NCBI RefSeq assembly: GCF_948329825.1
Contig: NZ_CAOJCM010000003.1
Span: 372,001-436,000, forward strand
Source of the DNA: Paenibacillus sp. JJ-100
Lineage (GTDB): Bacteria; Bacillota; Bacilli; Paenibacillales; Paenibacillaceae
DNA: 64,000 nucleotides
Reading direction: 5' to 3'
Of the stretch, positions 35,199 to 43,690 are shown piece after piece. A program made the position numbers and the translations under genes. Each line of letters begins with the position of its first letter. Positions within the stretch are counted from its first letter, which is position 1. Under the pieces are notes generated by a model. It saw only the letters and a program-made list of their open reading frames with translations. It had not been told where the DNA came from and searched no databases.

Positions 35199-35699
35199 CT
35201 ACATATGCTTTTTGCGTCCCATAATGAGGTACGCACCGCCCATAATCAACACAATAGCCACAACAGGCTGGATGTAGCTCATATTACTGAGTGCAGATCC
35301 GATGGACATTACGGAGAAGAACAGCAAGGAAAGAACGGTCAGAATGTTAATCGGAATGAGCAGCCATTTATTCCGGCCGCCAAACCAGTAGAGCTCGAAT
35401 AGACCGATAGCTGGCGCCAGAATGAAACCAGGCCACATCGTACCCCAGTTGCCGAACAGCATAGCGATCTGAGAGACGAGACCAACGGTTAGCAGTACTC
35501 CCCCTGGAACAAGCAACCCCACCCCTCTCCCAATCATGGAGAAGTACATCCAGTGGAAGAACAGACCGAGCGGAATAACAAACAAAGTAGGCCAGAAGGT
35601 AGCAAAGATCGTGCCTGGGCCCATGGCGCCGCCTTGATTCAGAATGAGGTATACACCCAGCAAAATCAGGACAGGTGCCAGAATGGTACGTTTAGCCAT
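35199..35699 (-). CDS. multi-pass membrane protein, LiaF/DUF5668-like
   Basis: A 166-residue protein with about six short hydrophobic segments and small soluble parts. The opening AKRTILAPVLILLGVYLILN and closing VVAIVLIMGGAYLIMGRKK are near-repeats of each other and resemble the DUF5668 membrane unit found in LiaF-like and phage-shock-like proteins. No enzymatic motif is seen. GGAGAGAA lies before the ATG. A perfect 18-bp palindrome lies about 120 bp upstream. The role is unknown. Confidence 0.7.
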   Translation of the reverse strand: MAKRTILAPVLILLGVYLILNQGGAMGPGTIFATFWPTLFVIPLGLFFHWMYFSMIGRGVGLLVPGGVLLTVGLVSQIAMLFGNWGTMWPGFILAPAIGLFELYWFGGRNKWLLIPINILTVLSLLFFSVMSIGSALSNMSYIQPVVAIVLIMGGAYLIMGRKKHM

Positions 35700-35817
35700 A
35701 ATTTCTCTCCTTTTGAATAGGAATCATTGTTCCATGCGTATGTTTTCGTCGCTTTCGTTAATTACAGCATACCACGAACTGGAAAACGGGAACCTCCGTC
35801 TTTGGCGTTAAAGTTAA

Positions 35818-35835
35818 CCTAGACTTAAGTCTAGG
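35818..35835. promoter_or_regulatory. 18-bp perfect palindrome upstream of the 35699 gene
   Basis: CCTAGACTTAAGTCTAGG is fully self-complementary. It sits between the membrane-protein gene start and the end of the AraC gene, in an AT-rich setting. It could be an operator; its 6-nt gap between TAGA and TCTA differs from the 5-nt gap in the PerR boxes of this window. Confidence 0.5.
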
Positions 35836-35885
35836 TATTGAATGGAGTTGCTATGAATATCAGAAATATCAGAACCTTATCTTTA

Positions 35886-36914
35886 TTATGTTTTGGCTAG
35901 AGTATCCCGATATTGGCCGGGAGTCAGTCCAGTCCACTTTTTAAATGCGTTCTGAAATGCACTTTGTTCCGAAAAATGCAGGGCATACGCGATATCGCCA
36001 ACGGAATAGCTGCCTCTTTGTAAATAACGCTGTGCCAGTTCCTTGCGTACCTGAACAGAGATGTCATGAAACGTTGTACCTTCTTCGCGTAATCTGCTCT
36101 GCAGTGTGCGAATGCTCATGCCGAGATGCGCGGCCGTATGTTGTAATGTGGGGAAGAAGGAGGGCAAACTCTCTATAATAAACCGGCTTACCTTGCTGGA
36201 GAAAGGTTGAGAGGCATACAGGTCTGCTCTGGCCTCTTCAGCCATCTTCTCGAACACCTTCAGCATTTTGGCATCTGAATATAAGACGGGCAGCTCCAGG
36301 GTCTCTTTGGGTAGGCGCAGCAAGGTGTGGACAGCACCGAATTGTGGAGTGACCCCGAATGCATTTATGTAAGGAGACAGATCGTTCACAGCGTCGGGAG
36401 CTTCATGCCGGAATTGTACTTCCCGAATGACGACGAGGTGATTCGCCAGTTTATTGATCAGATGTATTACCGATACTGTCATATCCTCAACGCAATGGCG
36501 AGATAAGGGAACGTCCTCATGTTGTACAGATAATCGAATAATCAGATCGGTTTCGTTCACTTCCCACTCCAGTTGAAATCCACTGTACAAAATATCGTTA
36601 TATCGCTGGTAAGCGATCAATGCATCACCAATCGTTCTGGAGTGCATCATGACGTATCCGACCAAGCTCAGATCGGCCATATCCAGCCGCCCACCCTGAT
36701 TTAATCCGAAGTACAGATCATTCGTGTAATCCGCAGCAAGCCGCATCATCCGTTCCAATTCAGTGACGGGTATGCGTGCATCTGGATTCTCCATCTGTGC
36801 TGGAACCACATCCATATCTTTGAAAAACGATTCAGGCGGAATGCCTTTGTGTACCAAGGTTTTCAAAATAGGATACACCATGGAAATCGGAACACTTTGA
36901 TTAAAATGGTTCAT
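35886..36914 (-). CDS. AraC family regulator with N-terminal arabinose-binding-like domain
   Basis: A 342-residue regulator. ATG 36914 is chosen because GGGAGGA is just upstream. The first 200 residues form the DUF/Arabinose_bd domain seen in OruR, ArgR and MmsR-type proteins (SVPISMVYPILKTLVHKGI, then YGLNQ-like FGLNQGGRLDMADLSLVGY). The C-terminal 100 residues carry two AraC HTHs: HLGMSIRTLQSRLREEGTTF and VGDIAYALHFSEQSAFQNAF followed by KKWTGLTPGQYR. It is divergent from the flavodoxin-fold oxidoreductase gene, the probable target. Confidence 0.88.
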   Translation of the reverse strand: MNHFNQSVPISMVYPILKTLVHKGIPPESFFKDMDVVPAQMENPDARIPVTELERMMRLAADYTNDLYFGLNQGGRLDMADLSLVGYVMMHSRTIGDALIAYQRYNDILYSGFQLEWEVNETDLIIRLSVQHEDVPLSRHCVEDMTVSVIHLINKLANHLVVIREVQFRHEAPDAVNDLSPYINAFGVTPQFGAVHTLLRLPKETLELPVLYSDAKMLKVFEKMAEEARADLYASQPFSSKVSRFIIESLPSFFPTLQHTAAHLGMSIRTLQSRLREEGTTFHDISVQVRKELAQRYLQRGSYSVGDIAYALHFSEQSAFQNAFKKWTGLTPGQYRDTLAKT

Positions 36915-37049
36915 AATTCCTCCCGTTTGCACGAATCCGCAATGATTCGGCGTGGTTGATCATTTGTTTATCCTGTCCTTCACTCTATGCTTGTGATATG
37001 TCCGTTTCATTAGTCTTGATGAGACCTATTATACAGGAGGAGCAAACGT

Positions 37050-37637
37050 ATGAATGCAACTAAAATTTTGATCATTAACGGTCATCCTGATCCGTTGAGT
37101 TATTGCAAAGCGCTATCCGAATCCTATGCAGAGGGAGTGAGGCAGTCTGGAGGGGCTGTGGAGACGATCGATCTGAGTGAGATCGAGTTCAATCCGAATC
37201 TTCGCTATGGTTACCGTAAGCGGACAGACTTGGAGCCGGATTTGCTCAAAGCACAGGAATGGATTCGCTGGGCTGATCATCTGGTGTTTGTATACCCGAC
37301 ATGGTGGGGAACGATGCCGGCTGTGCTGAAGGGGTTTATTGACCGGATATTCTTACCGGGGTTTGCGATGAGATATCGAGAAAACTCAGTGCTTTGGGAC
37401 AAATTGCTTAAGGGTAAATCTGCACAACTCATCGTGACTTCTGACACGCCTCGTTTCTACAATGCTCTAGTTTACAGAAATGCGGGTCATAGAATCATGA
37501 AATCGAACATTCTTAAATTCAGCGGTGTGTCCCCGGTACATGTCACTGATATCAGTCCAATTCGCAAGTCTACCGAAGCGTTCCGTCAGAAATGGCTGGA
37601 TAAGGTGATGAAAATGGGGATGAAGCAGGTGCGGTAA
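37050..37637 (+). CDS. flavodoxin-fold NAD(P)H oxidoreductase
   Basis: A 195-residue NQO/MdaB/KefF-like flavoprotein. FMN/FAD-binding opening ILIINGHPDPLSYCKALSES, then the WADHLVFVYPTWWGTMPAVL phosphate/flavin loop and KGFIDRIFLPGFAM. It is likely to reduce quinones or other electrophiles by two electrons. AGGAGGAGC precedes the ATG. It is divergent from an AraC regulator, which probably controls it. Confidence 0.87.
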   Translation: MNATKILIINGHPDPLSYCKALSESYAEGVRQSGGAVETIDLSEIEFNPNLRYGYRKRTDLEPDLLKAQEWIRWADHLVFVYPTWWGTMPAVLKGFIDRIFLPGFAMRYRENSVLWDKLLKGKSAQLIVTSDTPRFYNALVYRNAGHRIMKSNILKFSGVSPVHVTDISPIRKSTEAFRQKWLDKVMKMGMKQVR

Positions 37638-37729
37638 TCATCTAATTACCTTGTTGAGCTGAAGAGCAGGGGCTATTTAGAAGTGACTATAACAAGGTCT
37701 GTTTACGTCAAAAATAGCAATGAACACAA

Positions 37730-37765
37730 AAGAGACGAGGCAGGGTGATTTCTGCTTCGTCTCTT
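37730..37765. terminator. hairpin between convergent genes
   Basis: Stem AAGAGACGA-GCAG (37730-37743) with CTGC-TCGTCTCTT (37752-37765), one wobble/mismatch. On the minus strand TTTTGTGTT follows, so it serves best for the CDF gene. Confidence 0.65.
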
Positions 37766-37805
37766 GGCTGTGCATCTTTTTGTCGATGATCAAGTTATTC
37801 GAATA

Positions 37806-38807
37806 CTACTTCACTACATCCGAGTCTTTTTTGCTCCAACTGTTCACTCCGTCATCTTCAATGATCGAGATTGAGGCGTCTGCAATATCCGGGTTCGTCA
37901 TCAGTTTCTCCTGAATCCTGAACTTGATATCATCTGCATCGGCAAGACTGAGTCCCTTGGTCAGCTCGATCAGACCCTCAACATGGTAATACCGTCCTTC
38001 TTGGATGATGCGCATCATTTGAATGTCAGCCACATGGCTGTCTGCCAGAATGGTCTCGGATACTTTGTCCTCGATATCCTGCGGTGCTGCCACACCAATC
38101 AAACCGATCATGTTGTCGTATCCGACGCGGAAAGCGACAGCAATCATCAGGCATCCGATGATGGTGGTTACAACGCCATCGAGCAAGGCGAAGTTAGTCA
38201 GTGCAATGATAACAACAGACAGAAGCGCAAGGATGGCTCCAATCACGGCCACAACATCCTCGTAGAACACGAGTCGGGTTGGAGGTGCGGCACGTCTTAC
38301 ATTTTTAATCGCAGCAGGTACCAGGGCGAGTCCCGTCGCTTTTGGCGCACGAGCTTCCTTGAGAATTTCCTTCATCGCTTTGATGAGGATGGCCCCATCA
38401 ATTACGATATTCAGTACAAGTACACCAATATTGATCCACAGTCCACCCGAGCTGCCAGCAGGATGTCGAAGCAGGTTGATGCCTTCGTGAATCGTTTCAT
38501 AGGCCATAATCGTCACAACAATAACGGCGATCATACAGAAAATGTTGATGACCCGTCCGAATCCGGTTGGAAAGCGGCGTGTAGGCTGCTTCTCGGATAA
38601 TACACTTCCGACAAATACAAACCCTTGGTTGATGGCATCGGCCAGTGAATGCATCGCTGATGCGAACATAGCACCGCTACCACTGAATAAAAACGCGCCT
38701 CCCTTGCACAGTGAAAGTATGGCGTTTCCAGTCATGGCAACGGCAGAGGATGTGTTTCCTTTTTTGATGAGAGACATAAAGCTCTCTGACTTCACTTGTT
38801 CAGCCAC
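37806..38807 (-). CDS. cation diffusion facilitator family transporter
   Basis: A 333-residue CDF-type protein with an N-terminal membrane domain and a C-terminal cytoplasmic ferredoxin-like domain (about 240-325). Metal-site residues are visible in SAMHSLADAINQGF (HxxxD). It should export divalent cations (zinc, manganese, iron or cobalt) by proton antiport. The membrane domain has an extended loop between about 150 and 190 (LKEARAPKATGL...NVRRAAPPTR) like the SLC30A9/YdfM-like subgroup. No regulator is adjacent. Confidence 0.87.
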   Translation of the reverse strand: MAEQVKSESFMSLIKKGNTSSAVAMTGNAILSLCKGGAFLFSGSGAMFASAMHSLADAINQGFVFVGSVLSEKQPTRRFPTGFGRVINIFCMIAVIVVTIMAYETIHEGINLLRHPAGSSGGLWINIGVLVLNIVIDGAILIKAMKEILKEARAPKATGLALVPAAIKNVRRAAPPTRLVFYEDVVAVIGAILALLSVVIIALTNFALLDGVVTTIIGCLMIAVAFRVGYDNMIGLIGVAAPQDIEDKVSETILADSHVADIQMMRIIQEGRYYHVEGLIELTKGLSLADADDIKFRIQEKLMTNPDIADASISIIEDDGVNSWSKKDSDVVK

Positions 38808-39177
38808 TTCGATAGTTCCTCCCAGATATGTAGTTGATGTAGAAAAATTGTCTCTATTCCATTAGTTTACGCATTTCCACTAAATGTTATTATACTCTCC
38901 TTTACATATCCCAGCATTATGAAAAAATGGTCATATTACCATCCAGTCTACAATGGTGGCTCTGTTCTAGACTAGTGTAGTTTTAAGTTACTGTACTTTT
39001 AATATTCAATGCTTTGTATTTCACGCAAATATGTGTAAATGTAGGTCTACACTATTCAATTCAGTCTGTCGTTCAGGAAGCAAACTCAAAGAAAGCGTGA
39101 GACGCAGGGGAACCCTGCAACTCACGCTATTTAAGATCTATGCTTGTACATGTCGTATCATTTTGTAACTATGCAGC
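38808..39177. other. intergenic region
   Basis: About 370 bp. It holds the upstream region of the CDF gene and the terminator of the dioxygenase operon at 39085-39128. A TATAAT for the CDF gene is at 38889-38894 on the minus strand. Nothing else is recognised. Confidence 0.5.
39085..39128 (-). terminator. intrinsic terminator of the dioxygenase/hydrolase operon
   Basis: Two stacked stems, AGCGTGAG/CTCACGCT (39094-39101 with 39121-39128) and GCAGGG/CCCTGC (39104-39109 with 39113-39118). TTTCTTTG follows on the minus strand. Confidence 0.8.
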
Positions 39178-39954
39178 TTAGTCAAATCTCCAGCAGGACA
39201 AGCTCAGATTGCCATACTGATACGCCCGGAATAAGAGAGAGGCCTGCTTGGTAGCATCTCCTGCACCCATAGCCAGTAGAAGTGGCACAAAGTGCTCTGG
39301 TGTAGGGACTGCCGCATCTACAGATGGAGCCAATCTGTCGTAAGCGAAGAGAGCGTCTGTATCCCAACGTTCCAACTTATCCTGTAGCCAGTTATCAAAT
39401 TCCATGGCCCATGCATCCGCACCTGTACTTTCCCAGTTCAAACGGCGCAGATTGTGAACAGTTCCGCCGCTGCCGATGACAAGAACATCTTGTTCGCGCA
39501 GAGAGGCGAGCGCTTGACCTATGCGATACTGTTGCTCACCCGTGAGATAACGATTGACGGACAGAGCGATAACAGGCACATCTGCTTCAGGGTAGAGTAG
39601 ACGCAGCACAACCCATGCTCCGTGATCGAGCCCTCGTGTCTCATCGGTCTGCACTGGAATACCAGCTTCCGCGAACAGTCTGGTGATCTCGGCGGATGTC
39701 TCGGCATGCCCGTGAGCGGGATATTTGATCTGATACAGTTCAGGTTGAAAACCACCGAAGTCATAGATCGTTTCATAAGAGCCGGTAACGGATGATACAA
39801 GCTGTGTAGTTGATTCCCAGTGAGCGGAGAACAAGACGACAGCTTTGGGTTTAGGCAGATCCTGTCCAAGCTTCTGTACAAATTCAGTGTAAACATTCTC
39901 CTCTAGCGCCAGTGAAGGGGCACCATGAGCGATAAATAGGGAAGGCATCATCAT
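39178..39954 (-). CDS. DODA-type extradiol ring-cleavage dioxygenase
   Basis: A 258-residue LigB-like enzyme (YgiD/4,5-DOPA dioxygenase type). Metal and catalytic histidines are in LFIAHGAPSL, VLFSAHWES, RGLDHGAWVVL and the late GSGGTVHNLR. Extradiol cleavage of a catechol-type substrate with non-heme Fe or Zn is expected. It lies 4 bp after an MhqD-like hydrolase gene in one operon. The pairing of a ring-cleaving enzyme with MhqD recalls the methylhydroquinone-resistance operons of Bacillus, although MhqE and MhqO belong to a different (VOC) dioxygenase fold. Confidence 0.86.
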   Translation of the reverse strand: MMMPSLFIAHGAPSLALEENVYTEFVQKLGQDLPKPKAVVLFSAHWESTTQLVSSVTGSYETIYDFGGFQPELYQIKYPAHGHAETSAEITRLFAEAGIPVQTDETRGLDHGAWVVLRLLYPEADVPVIALSVNRYLTGEQQYRIGQALASLREQDVLVIGSGGTVHNLRRLNWESTGADAWAMEFDNWLQDKLERWDTDALFAYDRLAPSVDAAVPTPEHFVPLLLAMGAGDATKQASLLFRAYQYGNLSLSCWRFD

Positions 39955-39958
39955 TCAT

Positions 39959-40624
39959 TCATCCTTTCGTATCTTCGGCAGTGACCTGGGCATCCGTCCG
40001 AAGGAAATGTTGGAGTTGTGCATATAGCTCGGATGTCACATGGTGACCGCCGTTGTAGGGAACATAGGTGACTTGATTCGTATAGCTGCGGAAAAATGAA
40101 GCATTATCTTCACCGAGTTGCAGCGGAAACAGATGATCTTGATCGCCGTGTGAGATAAATGCAGACAGGCTCGAAGAAGGTTGCAGCGTATATTCCTCTT
40201 TTACAAATTGCGGAATGTATCCACTCATCGCAACGATGCCCTTGATCGCATCGCCCATAACCAGAGCCAGGGTCATTGCCATGATGCCACCCTGACTGAA
40301 TCCGGCGATATAGCGCCGAGCAGGATCAATCGCATATTGGAGCGACAGCTCGTTAATGAGCTGCTCCAGTCCTTGAACTGAGGCATCATATAACTCGCGA
40401 ACAGGATTGCCTATACTTTTAATCTGAAAATAAGCATACCCTCCGCCTTGTGCAATGGGCCCGCGAACGGCCACGATAATGAAATCGGAAGACAAAGGCT
40501 CCATTAAGCGAAGCATGTCCTGTTCGTCCGAACCCATACCATGCAGGGCAAAAATAACAGGGTATTTCTGATCTTTATCATAATGGGGAGGCAGCTTCAC
40601 CTCATGAATATATGAAGAATTCAA
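39959..40624 (-). CDS. MhqD/YodD-like carboxylesterase (alpha/beta hydrolase)
   Basis: A 221-residue phospholipase/carboxylesterase. I chose TTG 40624 as start because GGAGGTG (40633-40640 on the plus strand) is 7 nt upstream; the frame extends to 40678 but without a site. Catalytic elements: oxyanion FALHGMGSDEQD, nucleophile IAGFSQGGIMAM, acid SHGDQDHLFP and base NGGHHVTS. Relatives hydrolyse aromatic or acyl esters and are induced by quinones. It is first in a two-gene operon with the dioxygenase. Confidence 0.82.
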   Translation of the reverse strand: MNSSYIHEVKLPPHYDKDQKYPVIFALHGMGSDEQDMLRLMEPLSSDFIIVAVRGPIAQGGGYAYFQIKSIGNPVRELYDASVQGLEQLINELSLQYAIDPARRYIAGFSQGGIMAMTLALVMGDAIKGIVAMSGYIPQFVKEEYTLQPSSSLSAFISHGDQDHLFPLQLGEDNASFFRSYTNQVTYVPYNGGHHVTSELYAQLQHFLRTDAQVTAEDTKG

Positions 40625-40869
40625 ACGGGATACACCTCCAGCTGGGCTATGGTTGGTATGAACCAGATGTATGATCAAACTTAAGTAAAGGATGAACTAC
40701 ACTCCAATAAGTTCACTCATATGAAAATAATATTCTTATTTATGAACAAAATTTATCATGATTTCATTGTAAGGTCAATACTTTTTTTGTATCATGAAAA
40801 TATGTTTGATATAAGGTAACTTGGAATGAAGAGATGAAGATTTATTTTGTAAAGGAGGACGTGATGTAG

Positions 40870-41238
40870 ATGATGAAGGGAATCATACCTATTTTGAGGA
40901 TATTTGATGAAACGAAAGCGAAGGAATTTTATATGAATTATTTAGGTTTCAAGCTGGATTGGGAGCATCGATTCGAGGCGGACATGCCTTTGTATATGCA
41001 GGTTTCATATGACACCGTAGTGATTCACCTATCAGAACATCACGGCGACTGTACGCCAGGTGCAGCCCTACGTATTGCGACAGAGCATCTGGAAGAAATG
41101 CATGAGAGGCTTACTTTGCAAAATTACAAATATGCGAGACCGGGTATCGAAGAAACGCCTTGGCAAATGCGTGAGATGAGCATTACCGATCCGTTTGGCA
41201 ATCGTCTTATTTTCGCAGAGACATCTGTTGAATCATAA
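40870..41238 (+). CDS. VOC superfamily (glyoxalase/bleomycin resistance-like) protein
   Basis: A 122-residue protein with the paired beta-alpha-beta-beta-beta units of the VOC fold. Marks are IIPILRIFDETKAKEFYMNY, WEHRF, VVIHLSEHHGD and the C-terminal SITDPFGNRLIFAE. The size and glutamate/histidine pattern resemble bleomycin-binding resistance proteins, but relatives include enzymes of unknown substrate. AAAGGAGG lies upstream. The next gene (XRE-cupin) follows after 41 bp in the same direction and may be co-transcribed. Confidence 0.82.
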   Translation: MMKGIIPILRIFDETKAKEFYMNYLGFKLDWEHRFEADMPLYMQVSYDTVVIHLSEHHGDCTPGAALRIATEHLEEMHERLTLQNYKYARPGIEETPWQMREMSITDPFGNRLIFAETSVES

Positions 41239-41279
41239 ATTCAGGAATACTTGCAATCATAGAGAGGGAAGAGGATGAC

Positions 41280-41828
41280 ATGGATATTGGCTTGGCAATT
41301 CGAACGATACGCAAACAGAAACAAATTACAATCATGCAGATGTGTGAGGGGACAGGACTATCCAAAGGCTTTATTAGCAACGTGGAAAATAACAAAACAT
41401 CTCCGTCCATCGCTACACTGGAGAGCATCGCTGATTATCTGGAGGTCCCGCTACCGTACTTGTTATTAACGCCGGAGCAGCGTATGAATGTGGTGCGCAA
41501 GCATGAGCGCAAGGAGACAACGGCTGGCAGCGGTCAGATCAAAGTACAGCAGCTAACCGCCAAAGGTGCGATGCGCATGTCCATTGTAGAACTTCCTCCA
41601 GGGGCTTCCACCGGAATGAGTAAACATGCAGGAGAGGAGAGTCATCTTGTAATGCAGGGTGTGATCCAAGCGAAGCAGGGGGAAGATGTGGAAACGCTGG
41701 AGGCTGGAGACTCGTTTACATGGAACGCCATTGTACCGCATGAAGTGACTAATATTGGTGAGGAACCAGCAGTCGTTCTGATTGCGGTATCCAAGGAATT
41801 AGAGCTGGATCATCTGTTGAGTCCATAG
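41280..41828 (+). CDS. XRE family regulator with C-terminal cupin
   Basis: A 182-residue regulator. Residues 1-62 are a Cro/C1 HTH (MDIGLAIRTIRKQKQI, GLSKGFISNVENNKTSPSIA); residues about 85-180 are a cupin (VELPPGASTGMSKHAGEESH, GDSFTWNAIVPHEVTN). The architecture is that of PuuR/SinR-like sensors controlling polyamine, amino acid or sulfur genes. The adjacent potABCD operon is 6 kb away, so a link is only speculative. It starts at ATG 41280 with GGAAGAGG upstream. Confidence 0.87.
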   Translation: MDIGLAIRTIRKQKQITIMQMCEGTGLSKGFISNVENNKTSPSIATLESIADYLEVPLPYLLLTPEQRMNVVRKHERKETTAGSGQIKVQQLTAKGAMRMSIVELPPGASTGMSKHAGEESHLVMQGVIQAKQGEDVETLEAGDSFTWNAIVPHEVTNIGEEPAVVLIAVSKELELDHLLSP

Positions 41829-41918
41829 AAGGATAGTGGTCGATGGCGAATAATAGAAAGATCGTATGTTCTATGATCTAACGGTATGTTGTCATCCTGC
41901 CCTTGTTTCTACTCCAAC

Positions 41919-41955
41919 AGAAAAGGTGGGGGACACATTGTCCCCCACCTTTTCT
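41919..41955. terminator. bidirectional terminator, 17-bp perfect stem
   Basis: AGAAAAGGTGGGGGACA (41919-41935) pairs fully with 41939-41955 across a 3-nt loop. The A/T-rich stem ends give short U-tracts in both directions. It separates the XRE-cupin gene from the convergent SDR gene. Confidence 0.85.
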
Positions 41956-41993
41956 CGGTTTATCCCACTAAGTTCCTGGGCGATTCCTGTACT

Positions 41994-42713
41994 TTATTGC
42001 GGATTCGTTGTCCAGATTCCTGCGGCTTTGACAAATACACGGTCGGACAGCTTGAGTGTTGCCAGCGCAAGCTCGGCTACATCTTCGGCTTGCATCATGC
42101 GATCCTCGTCTCCGATTTTGAGTCCAGCATTCACAGCCAGTTCCGTATTCACGGTGCTTGGTGTCAATGCAGTGACACGAATATTGGATTTGCGAACTTC
42201 TTGCATCAGGGATTCTGTCATGCCAAGCAAAGCGAATTTGGAGGCACAGTACGCGGAACCTGTAGCGAACCCACGCTCGCCTGCCGTGGAAGCGATATTA
42301 ATGATGCTGCCACTGCTTTCCTTGATCATGCTCGGAAGAACGGCACGTGTGACATAGTATGTACCCATGACATTGACATGCAGAATGCGTTCCCACTCTT
42401 CAGGGTCCATATCCAAGAGTGTTCCGAAGCTTGCAATACCCGCATTATTGATCAGGATATCCACTGCGCCAAGTTCCATTTCAATGGCTGCTACCGCTGC
42501 TTCCGCTTGGGAGCGATCCGAGATGTCAGCAGCTGCACTTGTTACTTTTACGCCGTATTCCTGGCTAAGAGACTCTTGAAGGGCTTGAAGATCCGAAGCG
42601 GTACGGGCAATCAGGCCCAAGTGTACACCTTCTTTGGCGAGTGCTTCAGCAATCGCACGTCCAATACCTTTACCGGCACCTGTGATAATAGCTGTTTTAT
42701 TTTTTAGTTCCAT
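41994..42713 (-). CDS. short-chain dehydrogenase/reductase, FabG-like
   Basis: A 239-residue classical SDR. Cofactor motif TAIITGAGKGIGRAIAEAL, NNAGIASFG, catalytic Ser in GSIINIASTAG and the YCASKFALLGM (YxxxK) motif. An arginine after the first strand (LIARTASDL) suggests NADPH. The substrate is unknown; such FabG-like proteins act on oxoacyl thioesters, sugars or quinones. It is monocistronic. GAGGAT precedes the ATG. Confidence 0.9.
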   Translation of the reverse strand: MELKNKTAIITGAGKGIGRAIAEALAKEGVHLGLIARTASDLQALQESLSQEYGVKVTSAAADISDRSQAEAAVAAIEMELGAVDILINNAGIASFGTLLDMDPEEWERILHVNVMGTYYVTRAVLPSMIKESSGSIINIASTAGERGFATGSAYCASKFALLGMTESLMQEVRKSNIRVTALTPSTVNTELAVNAGLKIGDEDRMMQAEDVAELALATLKLSDRVFVKAAGIWTTNPQ

Positions 42714-42790
42714 GAGTAATCCTCCTCAGCTTATGGGTTAGCATTTGATTATACTATACTTTACCCTAAGATCGGAAATATGCTTCGTGG

Positions 42791-43690
42791 CTATTTCACA
42801 ATCTCAATGCTACCGGAGGTTGTACTTGCTTGAATCCGATCCTGGCTTAAAGCGGGTGATTCTGGCATATCAACATCGCCGGAAGTGGCTCGTGCATCAT
42901 ATATGCCTTTAAAATCAGGTGCAGCTTGAATGAAGATATCCCCTGAAGTCCCGGAAGCGTTAATGGATGCAGCATGGGACTGTTCGATATGAATGCTGCC
43001 CGAAGTGAACTCGACATCGGCAGCACCGTTTAATTTCGTAATCTCGATATCTCCGGATTGGATGGTACTCGTTACTTTTCCAGTAATCTGATCAGCTGTG
43101 AAGCTTCCTGATGTTTGTTCTACGGTCATATCACCATTGATTGAGGAAGCGGCAATGTCTCCAGAAGTTAGAGATAGTTTCATCTGGGGAACTTTAACGT
43201 CTTGCAAACGAACCGATCCCGACGTATTCTGCAATTCCAATGACTGAGCATGAAGCCCGGTCAGATCCCAATCACTCGATGAAGCGTTCAGGGTGACATC
43301 ATTCAGGCGATATCCTTGCGGCAAAGCTACTGTTATTTGGGAATCCCGTTCATTCCAATTCAGTGTAAAAAATTGAAATCGGTCACGCTGATTCCGGGAT
43401 AGCTTGAACGTACCATCTGCGAATGTTGCCTGCTCAAAACTTTTGATTTCATTGGCACTCCACTGGCCATCCACCTCGATATATGCGATATCATCCGGGC
43501 TAACCACGAATTCAATATCCGCATCAAATTCTCCATCCATTTGAATGTTCTGTAGTTCTCCGGCTTTGAAATCCCAACGTTTGGCATAAGCCTCTCGATC
43601 ATCTCCAAACTGAAAACCATAGATGGACGTTCCAAGTAAGCCAATACCGATACAGATGATAGCTAAAGCAATCCATTTTTTTGTACTCAT
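42791..43690 (-). CDS. DUF4097 beta-strand repeat protein, membrane anchored
   Basis: A 299-residue protein with one N-terminal membrane segment (WIALAIICIGIGLLGTSIYG) and an outside right-handed beta-helix-like domain built of repeated G/S-D/S-I/V strands (SGSVRLQDVKV, SGDIAASSIN, SGSFTADQITG, SGDIEITKLNG, SGSIHIEQSH, SGDIFIQAAP, SGDVDMPES, SGSIEIVK). The repeat S-G-D/S-I-x occurs at about 20-residue spacing. The gene overlaps the DUF1700 gene by ATGA. In many Bacilli this trio (PadR, DUF1700, DUF4097) forms a stress-responsive membrane module of unknown function. Confidence 0.85.
   Translation of the reverse strand: MSTKKWIALAIICIGIGLLGTSIYGFQFGDDREAYAKRWDFKAGELQNIQMDGEFDADIEFVVSPDDIAYIEVDGQWSANEIKSFEQATFADGTFKLSRNQRDRFQFFTLNWNERDSQITVALPQGYRLNDVTLNASSSDWDLTGLHAQSLELQNTSGSVRLQDVKVPQMKLSLTSGDIAASSINGDMTVEQTSGSFTADQITGKVTSTIQSGDIEITKLNGAADVEFTSGSIHIEQSHAASINASGTSGDIFIQAAPDFKGIYDARATSGDVDMPESPALSQDRIQASTTSGSIEIVK

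Noticed and set aside
35818..35835. Palindrome as a fourth PerR box
   Set aside because: The TAGA and TCTA halves are 6 bp apart instead of 5 and the flanks are G/C, so it does not fit the 15-bp pattern at perR, katA and dps.
39178..40624. Assigning gene names mhqE and mhqD
   Set aside because: The dioxygenase is of the LigB/DODA fold, not the VOC fold of MhqE, and no MhqR gene is in the window.
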